Positions 10,981-22,273 of a stretch of 64,000 nt of DNA are shown here, piece by piece (within the stretch, counting starts at the first letter, position 1; each line of letters opens with the position of its first letter). The position numbers and the translations under genes were made by a program. Origin of the DNA: Wolfiporia cocos (Eukaryota; Basidiomycota; Agaricomycetes; Polyporales; Phaeolaceae); the NCBI GenBank assembly GCA_029448655.1, contig JACCLO010000019.1, positions 310,001 through 374,000 on the forward strand, in the 5' to 3' direction. The notes under the pieces are model-generated. The model had not been told where the DNA came from. It ran no database searches and saw only the letters and a program-made list of their open reading frames with translations.

Positions 10981-11353
10981 TGACACAAGCAACAACCTAA
11001 GCAACTACTCAGGGGAATATGACTCGCGTGAAAGCGTATTCCGGATCTGAGGCTACTCAAGGCGTATAAGGCCAAGACGAGTCTGGGGTGCTACCCTGCT
11101 CGTCGGCCAGTATATATGCTATTCTACTGTTTGTACATTGTTTGGCTTCTGTACAGTTATTACGTAAGCTGAGAGTCCAATACTATGGTAAACCCTATAA
11201 TGGGTGTAAGTACACGGCACAGAGTGTCGGGGGGGTTGGTAACACGTGATAGGGTGTTCGGGGTCTTGCACGTGACTACTTAGGCGCGCGTTTAGATAAG
11301 ATAAGGGTTCAGGCTCTAGTCACTAGCTAGGCGAAAGAAATCGGCTTGTGACA
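10981..11353 (-). repeat. 5' LTR of family C (373 bp)
   Basis: On the minus strand it starts TGTCACAAGCC and ends GCTTGTGTCA. A TATATA motif (plus 11111-11116) precedes the predicted RNA start at 11084. The outer edge joins a family B LTR abruptly at 11353/11354. Confidence 0.85.
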
Positions 11354-11932
11354 ACAACACGTACACAACGCGGTATACGTCCACTTGTCATAACAACACG
11401 TACATAACACGTTTGTACGCGTCAATGACTCAGCGGACTAACCTCCGGTGTCACGCGCCTTACTCATATCCCGATCCCAGGCTATGTCAGTATAATTGGA
11501 TAAGCGGCCCGCTCGTTATCACATGCCAATGCCCTTAGTATTACTCATATCCCGATACCGGTATATAGTTATCACGTGCATGGCTTACTAACGTAGCAAC
11601 ACCACTTCCATAACATGGACCTACGGTCCAAACAAACGATCTTACTGGTGCGGCCATTACCGGCGCACATGGTCTATTGTAGTTTACGACTTAACCATAT
11701 TAGTTATGTCTGCGCACAGGCCACCTTCATGTTTGGCTCCCTTACCGGTAACCAAACAGAGCATATATATAAGTAGGGCTATCACTGAGGATAAGCCTTA
11801 GATTTGTTCTCTGCATTCGCACAGTCACACAACATCTCTGCTTGCGCCCACTAGTCTCCTCACCAACCTCTAGCAACTCCTTCAAGTCGCCTATAAGGTT
11901 ATAGTGTGAGTCCCACAGTCTAGTCTGTGTCA
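11354..11932 (+). repeat. Family B LTR, 5' truncated by the C insertion
   Basis: Matches the B1/B2 LTRs from the ACAACACGTAC region through the TATA motif to the terminal GTCTGTGTCA. Its missing first ~120 bases would lie beyond the C/A nest. Its right edge enters the leader of copy D, so this LTR was inserted in D. Confidence 0.85.
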
Positions 11933-12596
11933 AAGCATGTGATCGGTCTCCATACCCGCCACATCCCAGGGTTAAGGGATTAGAGTTCTGGGGGATTCAC
12001 TGTGAACAGTGTGTAGGGGACCACTCCTACCATTGCTTCTAAGCTACTGAGCCACCGTTGTGCAATGTGGCGTAAAGGCTTTGGGTTACAACCCCACCAC
12101 AGTAACTGTGCACCCGACACGTAATAATCAAAGGCATTAAGGGGCCCTGTGGCAATGTACAGAGGCACTGGCTGTCTATTTACGGGCCTACTGCCCTGAC
12201 GATATGCGCATTACCGCACCCCCGTTACTATACAACCCAGCGCATAACCCGCGGCTGAAGAGGCAGGAAATCACCTACGTACTGTACCGGCACTTGCCAC
12301 CTACAGTAGCATTTTACATGCCCCATCACATAGGTGGATAGTTCCCATGCCCCTGGTATCCTGAATTAGCTTTGGGGCTGGACGAGGTTTTGGAGGCTGC
12401 GAGTTCTTGCTGGGCTTGGGAAAAAAACCCCTTGCCGTTTCTTGGCACATCTCCGAAAAGAGGTGCTCGCAGTTTGTAGTGGATCAAGATTTTATAGCTA
12501 CCACCCCAATAGCCTCTAGAGGTCCCATAGTGGGTGGGTAGTGGTCTCAATCGTGACTACATATTTTATTACATAAATCTTCATTACGTACGAGAC
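11933..12596 (+). other. Leader of copy D
   Basis: Alignable with the minus-strand leader of C (for example the shared segment around CCCGCCACATCCCAGGG). It holds no convincing ORF and ends at the gag ATG at 12597. Confidence 0.6.
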
Positions 12597-15500
12597 ATGG
12601 CTCACTCCATCAACTTCATCTGCAACCCCAGGCCAGAACCAGCCCAGGCCCCCGCATTCACCCTTGGAAACCCGGCACCACCGTCAGACACATTCAACCC
12701 TTTCGACGCCTTCATCGCCGACGTAGGGCAGCTCTCGGTGGCGGATAGCATCCACACCCCGAGAAACCCCAAAATCGCGCCCGTCGAGGAACGTACGGTA
12801 GCCGGTAGTTCCTACCTCCCCTCGGTCTGAACGTTCATGCCCAACCAGGTGCCTGACCCCGCCCACATCAACGAAGCATTCCACCTCGCCCAGAATCAAA
12901 GCAATACGATTCGCGGTGGGAGCCAGCTGGGTCACATCGACTCACCCCTGGCTCTACAGTGGGCGTTCCCACTGAACCCCACCATGGCAGACTTCGGAAC
13001 CCAGTGTCAGCAGGTCGCACAGGCAATGGTCATGGCCGGTACCTGGTCCAGGGAGATGGCAGCACGATTCCTGCAGGAAGCACAACGGTTACAGGCAGAC
13101 GCTCTCCAAGCCGGAGATGCGGCCTCTTATCACAGCCAGCAACTGCCCCCGGTCAGGTCTAACGTCACGGTCGCTGAAAGTCGCTTCTGGCCGGTAGAAA
13201 ACTGGGTTTGATCGGTGCACATGCACTCTCCCCAGAGGACACCCCAAGGAAGCCAACCACTCCCAACACCCCCGACTCGCGGCAACTCCTGGCAGATGAA
13301 CCCATTCCTGCCCAGCTATACCCCTTCAGTTACATTTTCGGCAATGGCTCAGCAGACCCCGGCACCTCCACCACCACAGACACCACACGTGAACACTTGG
13401 GGAGCCACGCCTCTCCAAGGAACTCGTGCATCAATGTGGCAGCCCGAGAAACTGGCATCATCGCAATGGGACGCATACTCCATGCTCCCTGAGCCTCGCC
13501 CCGACCCCCAGTACAAGTCAAAGGTCAGGGAACTGGAACCCTTCACCGGCAGTGGATTCACGGACTGGTACATGTGGTTGAGACTATACATCGACGACAA
13601 CACCCCCATCCTATTCACCGATTCAAAGAAGGTGGGGGTGGCAGTCTTGCTCATCCGCGGTCCAAAAGTCGACTCCTGGGTAGCAGCATTCATCTGGGAG
13701 CACTACCTGTCTGGTCAATGGAGGATCAGCTGACAATGGTTCATCTGGGAACTTCACCAAAAGTTCAACGACCCGGACCTGGAGAAAAAGGCAGCGGTAG
13801 CAGCAGAGCGGCTCACCATGATGCTTGGGAAAGGTGAGGAATACTTCCAGGAGCTTGAAAGGCTCTTGGAAGATACCAAGTATGACCGGGAAAACCAGGT
13901 GGTCCATAGCTGGGTCACCCGGGCTATCCCCAAGGACATATATTCCTCGGTTCACCAGGCCTTTGTCGCTGCCACCATCAACAACAAGTCGCAACGTGGG
14001 TACAATGTCCAGATCACAGAGGATTACGAATCCTGGAACAGGCCATCCTCCAAACTGACAATGTGATGCGTCGTCTCCGGGATGAGGAAAAGTTGCGCAG
14101 CAACCAGGACACCAAGGGAACGGACAAGGGCAAGGAGCGTGCTAAGCCCGAGCATGCCCCCCGAGCAGAGCCAACACCGGAGGAAAGGGAAAACTTGCTC
14201 AAGAGAAAATGCCACTCTTGCAGCAAGATACAGGTGGAGGCACCCGGCAGGGGGTGCACCAAGACTTCGTGGCATCAATCGAACTGGCGACCCTGCACCA
14301 ACACCACCCCTGCCGCCAGTGGATCTGGAACTCAGTGAACCCGGCAGGTCACAGACGGGAATGACGCTCCGAAGGTCCTAGGTGAGATCCCCCAGGAGGA
14401 CTTCGTCTGAATGGTGGCCACCTGGGCCAAGGAGAACCCCGAGGCCGTGAAGGAAGCCGGGTTCACTCCCACTCAGGTAAGTCCCTCCCCATCGAATCAC
14501 TTTTCAGTATTGGAAGTAGAAGAACCAGTAAACTCCAAAAAAAGTGACTCGGCTGCCACGGAGAACAACGAACTGGTGGACGGACTATATGGGCTAGAGA
14601 CCAGGGCCCCGATATTAAAACTCGTATCTGTACCACGTGCATCTGTAGAATTGGACATAGATGACGACGACAGAGCTTCAACATGCTCCGACAACTCGTT
14701 TGTAACAGCCTTGGAGGCACCTCCCACTGGAGCGTGGTGGGAGGCAAATACCGTGCTTAATTCCTCCAATGCCAATGTAACATATGTTCTGATGGATGTA
14801 TACCTGGTAGTGACATCATATGTGGAAATGGCAGACACATCTGATGCCACTAAGAAAAAAGTAGAAAAGAAAGTGCGGTGTCGACGAACCAAGAAAAAGA
14901 TTGTCACACTCGACATCTACCTCGATCACCCGTGGGCAATCCCACCCGAGCGAAAAAGCGAAGGTGCCGTGGGATATGATTTGTATTCAGAGGAAGAGGT
15001 ACTAGTCCCTAACGGGAAGTGCATCACCGTAGATACTGGCATCAAGATCAGGATGCCAGCCGGTGTATATGGACGCATTGCTCCACGATCCGGACTCGCT
15101 CTCAAAGGAGTCAACGTGGAGGGCAGTGTAGTAGACGAAGACTACACTGGCTGAGTAAAAGTCATACTGAATAATCAAACTGGAGCAGATTATCAGGTCG
15201 AGTATGGGGACAGAATCACCCAGTTCATACTCGAATGCAATATGACACCCAACACCAAGGTTGTCAAGTCGATCTGTGAAACAATGTGTGGAACACAGGG
15301 TTTTGGTTCAACTGGTGAGAAACTCAGGGGAAGTGTAGTGGTCATCCAGACAGGAAAACGGGGAAAGCAGATCGAAGTACCGATCACTCTCCACCGCCCC
15401 GACGGACGTGCCCTCTTCACAAAGGCTCTCATCGATTCCGGTTCTACTGGATCGGTGATTAGTAAGTCCTATGTGGAGGAACACCAACTCGAGCAGATCC

Positions 15501-17206
15501 CATTGGACTGCCCTATCAAGCTGTTCAACGCTGACAGATCAACCAACAGCATGGGGCTCATGACGCACTATGTCGAGCTCCAAATGCAGATCGACACGCA
15601 CTTGGAAACCCACAAGTTCCATATCACGGAACTCAGCTCCGTGGACATCTTTCTCAGCTTCAACTGGCTCGAAGACCACAACCCTTCCATTGACTGGAAG
15701 AAGTGACAGATCATGTTTTCTTGTGACTGCGAGCATGAGTGGATTGAGGATGGTGATCACATTTACTATATTTTCGCTGACGCATGGATCCAAAACAGGG
15801 AAGAATGTAGAGCGGACATCGCTGAATGAGTCCATGCCATGAAGGCAACAGAGATTGCCATCGTGACTGGCAAAACCACGGAAGCCAAAACATTCGAGGA
15901 AGTCGTACCCAAGTACTTGTACGAATTCAAAGACGTGTTTGAGGAAAAGGAATTCGACACACTCCCAGAACGACGACCGTGGGATCACGCCATCGAACTT
16001 CTCCCCAACTTGGAACCATACACGGGCAAGATCTATGCCCTTTCACCTAGAGAACAAGAAGCTTTGGATGATTTCCTAGAAGAACAGCTGCGCACAGGCC
16101 GCATCCACCAATTGAAGTCACCATGGGGGGCACCCTTCTTCTTTGTCAAAAAGAACGACGGGAAACTACGCCCTATCCAGGACTATTGAAAGTTGAACCA
16201 GATGACCAAAAAGAACAAGTACCTGCTCCCACTCATCACAGAGCTACTCAACAAGCTCAAACGCACTAAGTACTTTTCCAAATTGGACATTCGTTGGGGA
16301 TACACCAACGTCAGAATCAAGGAAGGCGACGAAGAAAAAGCTGCCTTCATCACTAATAGGGGGCTCTATGAGCCATTAGTGATGTTCTTCGGAATGTGCA
16401 ATGCACCAGGCACGTTCCAGACCTTGAGAACAACATATTTAGAGACCTAGTCCTCACCGGGAAGGTCATTGTATATCTAGACGACATTCTTATTTTTACA
16501 GAGAACCAGAAAGAACACAGGGAAATCCTGCACAAGGTTCTATTGGTTCTCCGTCAAAACAAGTTGACTTGTAAACCAGAGAAATGCGAGTTTGAGAAAT
16601 CCGAAGTAGAGTACTTAGGACATATCATCTCTCATGGGGAAATCTGCATGGACCCCGCGAAGGTAGCTGCAGTAGCCGAATGGCCAGCACCTCGGAACAA
16701 GAAAGAAGTACAGTCCTTCATCGGATTTGCAAACTTCTACCGGAGATTCATCCCTAAGTTCTCAACGGTAGCATGCCCCCTTATCAATCTAACCAAAGAT
16801 GGAGAATGGCAATGGGGCGTGACAGAACAGGAATGCTTCAACAAGTTGAAAAACATCTTCGTCACCGCACCTGTACTAGGGATACCAAACAATAACAATC
16901 CATTCCGCATCGAGGCAGACTCTTCAGACTTCGCAACTGGAGCCTGCCTCATGCAGAATCAAGATGGCATCTGGAAGCCCATAGCGTATCATTCGAAGAT
17001 GCTACTACCGGCAGAATGAAATTACGAAATCTACGATCGCGAACTACTGGCTATCATGCGTGCCTTAGACGGATGGCGGCACTTTGTAATGGGTGCAAGG
17101 CACCCTGTAGAAGTACTAACGGACCATAAGAACCTAGAATATTTTAAGACTCCACAGAAAATTAATCTGCGACAAGCCTGGTGGATGACAGAACTTGCCG
17201 AGTATG
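12597..17206 (+). pseudogene. Gag-dUTPase-PR-RT-RNase H polyprotein, copy D
   Basis: Gag starts at 12597. A one-base shift lies near 14036-14060. dUTPase spans about 14900-15310 with GYDLYSEEE, GRIAPRSGLA and TQGFGSTG still readable, protease (IDSGSTGSVIS) lies near 15430, RT near 16000-16800 with FSKLDIRWGY and YLDD (about 16477-16488), and RNase H near 16910-17190. A second frameshift lies near 16430. In-frame stops include TGA at 13209, 14336, 14408, 15152, 16187 and 17017; the first four sit where element C has CGA (Arg), and the last two where arginine is expected. Another at about 13731 is TGG to TGA. Protease and RT are in one frame with Gag apart from these lesions. The frame is cut at 17206, before any integrase. 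Confidence 0.88.
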
Positions 17207-17704
17207 TGTCACAGTTTTCTAGACATTCTCCTATTTTTTCCCGAATTTCTAGCTATTATTCCGACTTACCCTACGGATAAGTCGTATCTAAGCCGGTTAG
17301 TACACCTAACCCCAAACAGTCACGTGACCTGTAGATCCTACGTCAGAGTCTGGACTACATAGTCATATCTAGTTGGTCATCGGCCCCGCGTTAACGCTCT
17401 ACGGCCTTTAGCCCGCTTATCCTATCTAGCTTACGCTATACCAAAGCACGCCATTATGGCACCATATCAGAAGCGCTGGACATTACCGCCCAGCGCACAG
17501 ACCTCTTAGCATTAGGGCAAGCAGTTCACGAGTAGTGCCCTACATGTATATAAGCCGATACGTCTAAGGCCTAAGTCCTTAGAACTATCAATCTGTTACA
17601 CGACGCTCTAGCCTATAACTACTGCTTCACTTGACTTGTTCTACCAAACTTGACTTCGCCTTTTCAAACGACTTCAAGCCAGAACTAAAGTAAGTCTTGG
17701 GTCA
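17207..17704 (+). repeat. 5' LTR of element K (498 bp)
   Basis: Starts TGTCACAG and ends GGGTCA at 17704. It contains TATATAAG at 17547-17554 and the predicted RNA start AGAACTATCAA at 17581-17591. The right edge is fixed by the priming site two bases later. Confidence 0.78.
17547..17591 (+). promoter_or_regulatory. Core promoter of K: TATA box and predicted transcript 5' end
   Basis: TATATAAG starts 34 bases before AGAACTATCAA, the 11-mer complementary to the priming site after the LTR. The spacing fits RNA polymerase II initiation at the A of that 11-mer. Confidence 0.65.
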
Positions 17705-17706
17705 TT

Positions 17707-17717
17707 TTGATAGTTCT
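17707..17717 (+). promoter_or_regulatory. Self-primer binding site of K
   Basis: TTGATAGTTCT, two bases after the LTR, is the exact reverse complement of AGAACTATCAA at the predicted RNA start. No tRNA-like TGG start is present at this position. Confidence 0.75.
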
Positions 17718-18177
17718 TACATTCCCCCCTGCCATTTCGGCCTGGGGGCTACATCAACAGAAGTCTGCGGTGTGAGCTCAGGGGGAATACTTGACTCGGT
17801 TAGAGTTGCCCGGACCGCAGGGCCAAGCGGGTGATATTCACTTCGGTGTTATCACAAAGCCTTGACCCATATGGCTTAAGGGATGACCTTACCTTCGGGA
17901 AAGGTCTGATGGAATAACCCTAGCGTTTAAGCCGGAAACTCGGAGTTAACAAGTCTCCGAGTGTGGCGTCTAAGGCTTCTAGCGTAGATACATAAAGATG
18001 GGCCGTCAGATCTTTAGGTCATGCAGCAGCGCAGTGGGATGTAATATCCCCGAAAACTCAGTGCCGGTTAAAACCCGGTGTATCCTTCCCTCCGACTCCA
18101 AGAAGAACACCATCAAGAAGCAAACACGAAGACTTTTTTAGTCCTACATTTACAGATCCTTACGTAGTCCTGTAGTC
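17718..18177 (+). other. Structured leader of K
   Basis: Contains several local hairpins, among them GACCTT...AAGGTC around a TTCGG loop near 17890-17910, CTCGGAG...CTCCGAG near 17940-17962, and GGGATGTAATATCCC at 18036-18050. The last, followed by a GC-rich stem and GTGTATCC, resembles the family B leader. ORF0 begins at the end of this stretch. Confidence 0.55.
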
Positions 18178-19158
18178 ATGCCCGCCGAACGCACCAACGC
18201 CAACGCCACCAACCAGGGCCCAGTGCGCTACGACACAGCCCGTCGCTCTCGTCCTCGTACGGCTGCGATGAGCACCAACACAGAAGCAGTGAGATTTCGC
18301 CGACGACAGGCCGAAATCGAAGCCGTGGCTGAGGACCTCGGCCATTCCTATCACACCGACAGCCGAGGACGTATTCACCTCACCAAAACACAGACCGGTC
18401 ACGACACCGTCGTCGACCACATTCCTGCTCAACTTACACAGGAAGAGCGCGACACCATCCACACGGAAGGTGTCGAAGAACGCAAGCGCACCGACATCCG
18501 ACGAGCGCGTGAGCAGAAGCGCGTGGCCGACAAACTCGCTAAGTCAGCCGCCCGTGCCGTGGAGATTGGCGAGAGATTAAGAATTCAGTGCGAGGAGAGG
18601 AAGCGAAAGGAAGAAGCCGAGCGAGAGAAGCTGCAGCTTGAAGATGATATGACGTGGGGAGAGGGTCGATTCACAGAAGAAGAGCGACTCAAGCGAGTCC
18701 AGAACAAGGTTATTGTACAGTTCTGGGATCAGAAGATTTGCGACACCCTCCCCCATTGGATCCACTGGCGCGACATCACTTGTAGCGCCATACAATGGGA
18801 GGCCTGCATTAACGAATGGCCTCTCATGGACCAGACGATGAGGGTCCTCAATCACCTCATGGGCGTAGCACAAAAATTCGATAGACACCGCTACAACGAC
18901 CCAGAGGACTACGAGAAGCTCTGCAATCTCCACGACGACATGGAGAACGCCATATGGAGTTGGAAGAGATGCTGTCTCACCAGCGCCACCACCAATGGCG
19001 AAAGACGTCGCTTCTTACGTGACATCAAAAAACTCACATACGGTATCATACTCAAACACGACATCGAGATGGAGGTGGAACTTATAATCCGCCTAGTCGC
19101 AAACCATCCCGTCTGTTTCCCTAGGGTATACTCGTATGAGTTCACAGATATCGAGTAG
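18178..19158 (+). CDS. ORF0 protein of element K (326 aa, unknown function)
   Basis: Lies between leader and gag, with ATG at 18178 and stop at 19158. The N-terminus (residues ~1-45) is Arg/Ala-rich and looks disordered. Residues ~90-190 are very rich in Glu, Lys and Arg and predict a long coiled coil. The C-terminal half contains several tryptophans and a signature at 18937-19035 that aligns without gaps to the ORF0s of families B and N. I see no signal peptide, membrane segment or zinc motif, and do not recognise a known domain. The upstream position suggests an accessory protein translated first on the genomic RNA; an RNA-binding or assembly role is only a guess. The frame is intact although the rest of the element is broken. 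Confidence 0.72.
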   Translation: MPAERTNANATNQGPVRYDTARRSRPRTAAMSTNTEAVRFRRRQAEIEAVAEDLGHSYHTDSRGRIHLTKTQTGHDTVVDHIPAQLTQEERDTIHTEGVEERKRTDIRRAREQKRVADKLAKSAARAVEIGERLRIQCEERKRKEEAEREKLQLEDDMTWGEGRFTEEERLKRVQNKVIVQFWDQKICDTLPHWIHWRDITCSAIQWEACINEWPLMDQTMRVLNHLMGVAQKFDRHRYNDPEDYEKLCNLHDDMENAIWSWKRCCLTSATTNGERRRFLRDIKKLTYGIILKHDIEMEVELIIRLVANHPVCFPRVYSYEFTDIE

Positions 19159-19334
19159 CAAAATAGTGTAGCAATACCTAGTTATTTATAGATAAAATGT
19201 ATGGCAGAAATGCATACGCGTTGAAACACGGCACAAAAAGGTATTGACTACACTCAAGAAATCTACGGGATCCATACCTTTTGCAACGGAACGACCGTAG
19301 TGCGATTAACGGATACTAACACTTGATTACAGAT

Positions 19335-20429
19335 ATGTCTACTCAAGGATCCAACGCCCCGTCGCCCGTACACACCCCCACCCGCGCTCGTACCCCCGTC
19401 GGTACCACGCCCCCGGGCAGTGAAACAGAAGCCCGTTCCACAGTGCGGGCCAGAAACTATGTCCCCGAGTTCTTGCGGGAAGAGGAGGAAATGGTGATGC
19501 CAGAAATGGAGCCCATAAGCCTCACTAGCAGGCTCTCGGCCACCACTTCGGGCGTACCCGTACTACCCACCCCCTATGGGGTATACAGACTCCTCCGTCA
19601 CCGCACACCCGAAGCCATCCAGTGGCCAGGAGACACCGCAGTCAGGGAGTCCCTGGTTGCAAATGTAGAGGGAGACCTCGACACATTACGTCCAGCCCTA
19701 GAAATAGGCTGGAATGCAACAAATGTGGCGGTAGATGTCAGCCAGGCCTATTCGGACCTGCCCGTCCACACCCTTCGCCGGCAGCTAGACAGCCGGTTCA
19801 AATGTTCCAGGTGGCGGACTTACAGACAGCTGGAAGGCCGCATCGCAACCCTGGAGACGGCTGTCCCAACAAGCAGCACAGTATCACAGACAGCGATGGA
19901 CTTGCTCGAAGCCCGCATCAAGCGGCTCGAAAAGCAACCCGCCACCTCCACATCCAGCACAGCGTTGACCACGCTCGAGAACAAGGTCAAGCAGCTTGAA
20001 GCCAAGCTCGCTGCAGCCCCCACGGCAACGGCAACTGTCGGGGGTCAACAAATCACTATTTGCCAACCCCTCGAGAAGCCTCCTACCTTCTCAGGAGACG
20101 AAAAGGTCGGGAGCATGTCCGTAAAGGAATGGCTCCAGAAACTATCCATGTACTTCGCCGACACGGGCATCACCGATGAACGCGAACAAATCGTCAAGGC
20201 GCTCCGTACCCTCACCGGAGTCGCTTTCCAATATCAGAAAGCCCGTATCACCAAGGCCCGAGACACCACTCAAAGTCTCGGCACCTGGAAGGAGTTCGAA
20301 GAACAGATGACGAACACCTACGGGAAGAAATCGCAGGAGGAAATTGCTCGAAAGGAGATCGAGCATTACTTCGGTGACGAGGGGAAGAAGAAGGTGAAAG
20401 CCGACTTCTCCAAATATGCAGGTCGTTAA
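19335..20429 (+). pseudogene. Gag of element K (3' truncated)
   Basis: ATG at 19335. Disordered Ser/Thr/Pro-rich N-terminus, then a coiled coil (DLLEARIKRLEKQ and following, about residues 180-230), then the capsid entry with KPPTFSG and KEWLQKLSMYF, parallel to families A and B. The sequence ends inside capsid at about residue 363; the final stop comes from unrelated DNA. No zinc knuckle or pol remains. Confidence 0.82.
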
Positions 20430-20897
20430 TTAGTGGCGGGGCCGGCAGATCCCTCGTGCAGCCGGGAGAGGCCGGCCCCAACGTCCGAGCGAGCAAGCAA
20501 ATTTCACCGCGCGCTTATGCGCGCTTGCCCCTTGCTTCCTTCGCCCTTCTGCGTGTCGCTCCTTCTGCGTGTCGCTTACCCCAGCCCGCTGCCGCTGCCG
20601 CTGACTGAGCGTAAGGCAGCGGCAGGTGACGCGAGTCACTACAAAGCCATGTGACGTGTGGCAACGTATGTTGTGAACTCTTTGTAGGGTCACGTGCAGG
20701 AAAGATAAGATATGTCTACAGATAAGACGAGGCGCTATGATAGGCGCTGAGCTAACGTGCACAAGAGATAAGATAAGAGTTATCTACGAGAGTGAGATAA
20801 GGGTGAGACATAACGTGACACGGAAAGCGAGTAGAACGAGCTGTAGAAAATCAGAGAAAATAGGGAAAAATAGGGAAAAATAAGAGAAACCGTGACA
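20430..20897 (-). repeat. Family L LTR fragment (minus)
   Basis: On the minus strand it starts TGTCACGG at 20897 and matches the solo LTR at 60209-60801 to about plus position 20600. The remaining GC-rich part toward 20430 has no clear counterpart in that copy. A short duplication (CCTTCTGCGTGTCGCT-like, twice) lies near 20545-20578. The left edge is a broken junction with K gag. Confidence 0.65.
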
Positions 20898-20925
20898 CGA
20901 GTGTTGGGAGATCCCTCACAAACCA

Positions 20926-21565
20926 ATGAAGGCGTTCATGCCTGAGGAAGTGGGGCCCATGCGAAAGTCCCGAAAGAGCAAAAAGAAGCCTTATACCCGG
21001 AGAGAACAGAACCTCGAGGAGATCGAAAGAGTGAACCACGAGGCGGCACTAGCCGACATACGCCGCAAGAAGCTCGACAAGCTTTTCCGTCAGAAGGACA
21101 AGCTCGAAGCCTGACTCGACACAGCCCGGCTCGACGAATACATTGCCCGGGTCGCCACCGAAAAGGCCAAAACTGAGCAGCTCATCGCCGCCGGCAAGGC
21201 CCGACGCGAACAGGGACCAAAGAAGACCCTGTTGGAGAGGATGGAGGAGCTGCGGATGGCCCCGCTATGGGCTGAGGAACGGGGGATTTCAAACCCCAAA
21301 GACATGCACTGCACCGAGAAGAAGTGGGATCAGTGGTTAGAGGTCGGAAAGAAGATTCTCACCACCCACCCCAAGCTCACCAAACTATGGCGGGCAAAAG
21401 ATTACTCAACACCTGCGCCAACCATGGCAAAGTACACCCAGCTCACCGGAGATTTCGACGAGCTGTGCGCCAATGGGAAACATCGTGTCCGCCAGGACTC
21501 GATGAAGAACCAGGACCTCAGGCACCTGGAAAAGTACTTGAAGCGGATGGAGTATATTTTTGGGA
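20926..21565 (+). pseudogene. ORF0-type protein relic, family N
   Basis: ATG at 20926, one internal TGA at 21112-21114, then the same frame stays open until a B LTR cuts it at 21566, giving about 213 codons. The first half is Lys/Arg/Glu-rich (coiled coil). The second half has KKWDQWLEVGKK and the signature shared with B and K ORF0s at 21451-21549. The TGA lies where an Arg-Leu-Asp pattern repeats, fitting CGA to TGA decay. The flanking LTR and gag of this element are not present. Confidence 0.62.
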
Positions 21566-22260
21566 TGTCACAAATTTGGGACATGCCACCATTTTTCCCG
21601 TATTTTACCTATTTATCTGGTATTTCTATGACCTGTAGACATTTACGCTGCTAAGCGCCCGTCTACACGTACACCCAACCAAGCAACACGTACACAACGC
21701 GGTATACGTCCACTAGTCATAACATCACGTACCTAACACGCTCGTACACGTCAATGACTCAGCGGACTAACCTCCGGTGTCACGCACCTTACTCATATTC
21801 CGATACCAGGCTATGTCAGTACAATTGGATAAGCGGCCCGCTCGTTATCACATGCCAATGCCCTTACGATTACTCATATCTCGATACCGGTATATAAGAA
21901 TCACATGCATGGCTTACCAACATAGCTACAGCCACTTTCACAACATGGATCTACGGTCCAAACAAACGATCCTACTGGTGTGGCTATTACCGGCGCACAT
22001 GGTCTATTATAGTTTACGACTTAGCTGTATTAGTTATGTCTGCGCACAGACCGTCCTCATGTTTGGCTCCCTTACTGGTAACCAAACAATGCATGTATAT
22101 AAGTAGGGCTATCACTACGATCAGCCTTAGATTTGTTCTCTGCATTCGCACAGTCACATATCATCCCTGTTTGCGCTTACTAGCCTCCTCACCAACCTTC
22201 AGCAACTCCTTCAAGTCGCCCATGAGGTTATAGAGTGAGTCCCACAACTAGTTCGTGTCA
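21566..22260 (+). repeat. 5' LTR of B3 (695 bp)
   Basis: Starts TGTCACAAATTTGG and ends TTCGTGTCA. It has TATATAAG near 22097 and the 11-mer AGATTTGTTCT at 22129-22139. It differs from the B1/B2 LTRs at scattered bases, so it is an older copy. Confidence 0.88.
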
Positions 22261-22262
22261 TT

Positions 22263-22273
22263 AGAACAAATCT
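22263..22273 (+). promoter_or_regulatory. Self-primer binding site of B3
   Basis: AGAACAAATCT, two bases after the LTR, is the exact reverse complement of the LTR 11-mer at 22129-22139. Confidence 0.75.

Larger units (their letters stand above)
7116..11353 (-). mobile_element. Family C Ty3/Gypsy element (minus, 3' part cut by A insertion)
   Basis: Read on the minus strand: 5' LTR (11353-10981), priming site, 770-bp leader with no long ORF, then one frame encoding Gag, dUTPase and protease, broken at 7116 by element A. The rest of pol and the 3' LTR would lie left of the window. The 5' edge abuts a family B LTR at 11354, so C inserted into that LTR. Confidence 0.85.
11933..17206 (+). mobile_element. 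Copy D: decayed family C-type element (no LTRs left here)
   Basis: Plus-strand relative of element C. The left edge is inside the leader (interrupted by the B LTR) and the right edge is inside RNase H (interrupted by element K at 17207). It extends the C architecture past protease into reverse transcriptase and RNase H. It carries about ten in-frame stops and at least two frameshifts, so it is old. Confidence 0.85.
17207..20429 (+). mobile_element. Element K: 5' LTR, leader, ORF0 and truncated gag
   Basis: A Ty3/Gypsy-type element inserted in D's RNase H (left flank GTATG). The 5' LTR, self-priming site, structured leader and ORF0 are intact, but gag breaks at 20429 next to an L LTR fragment, so pol and the 3' LTR are gone. 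Confidence 0.82.

Noticed and set aside
20430..20650. GC-rich segment as a structural RNA or rRNA piece
   Set aside because: Part of it matches the L LTR on the minus strand; no rRNA or tRNA core motif found.
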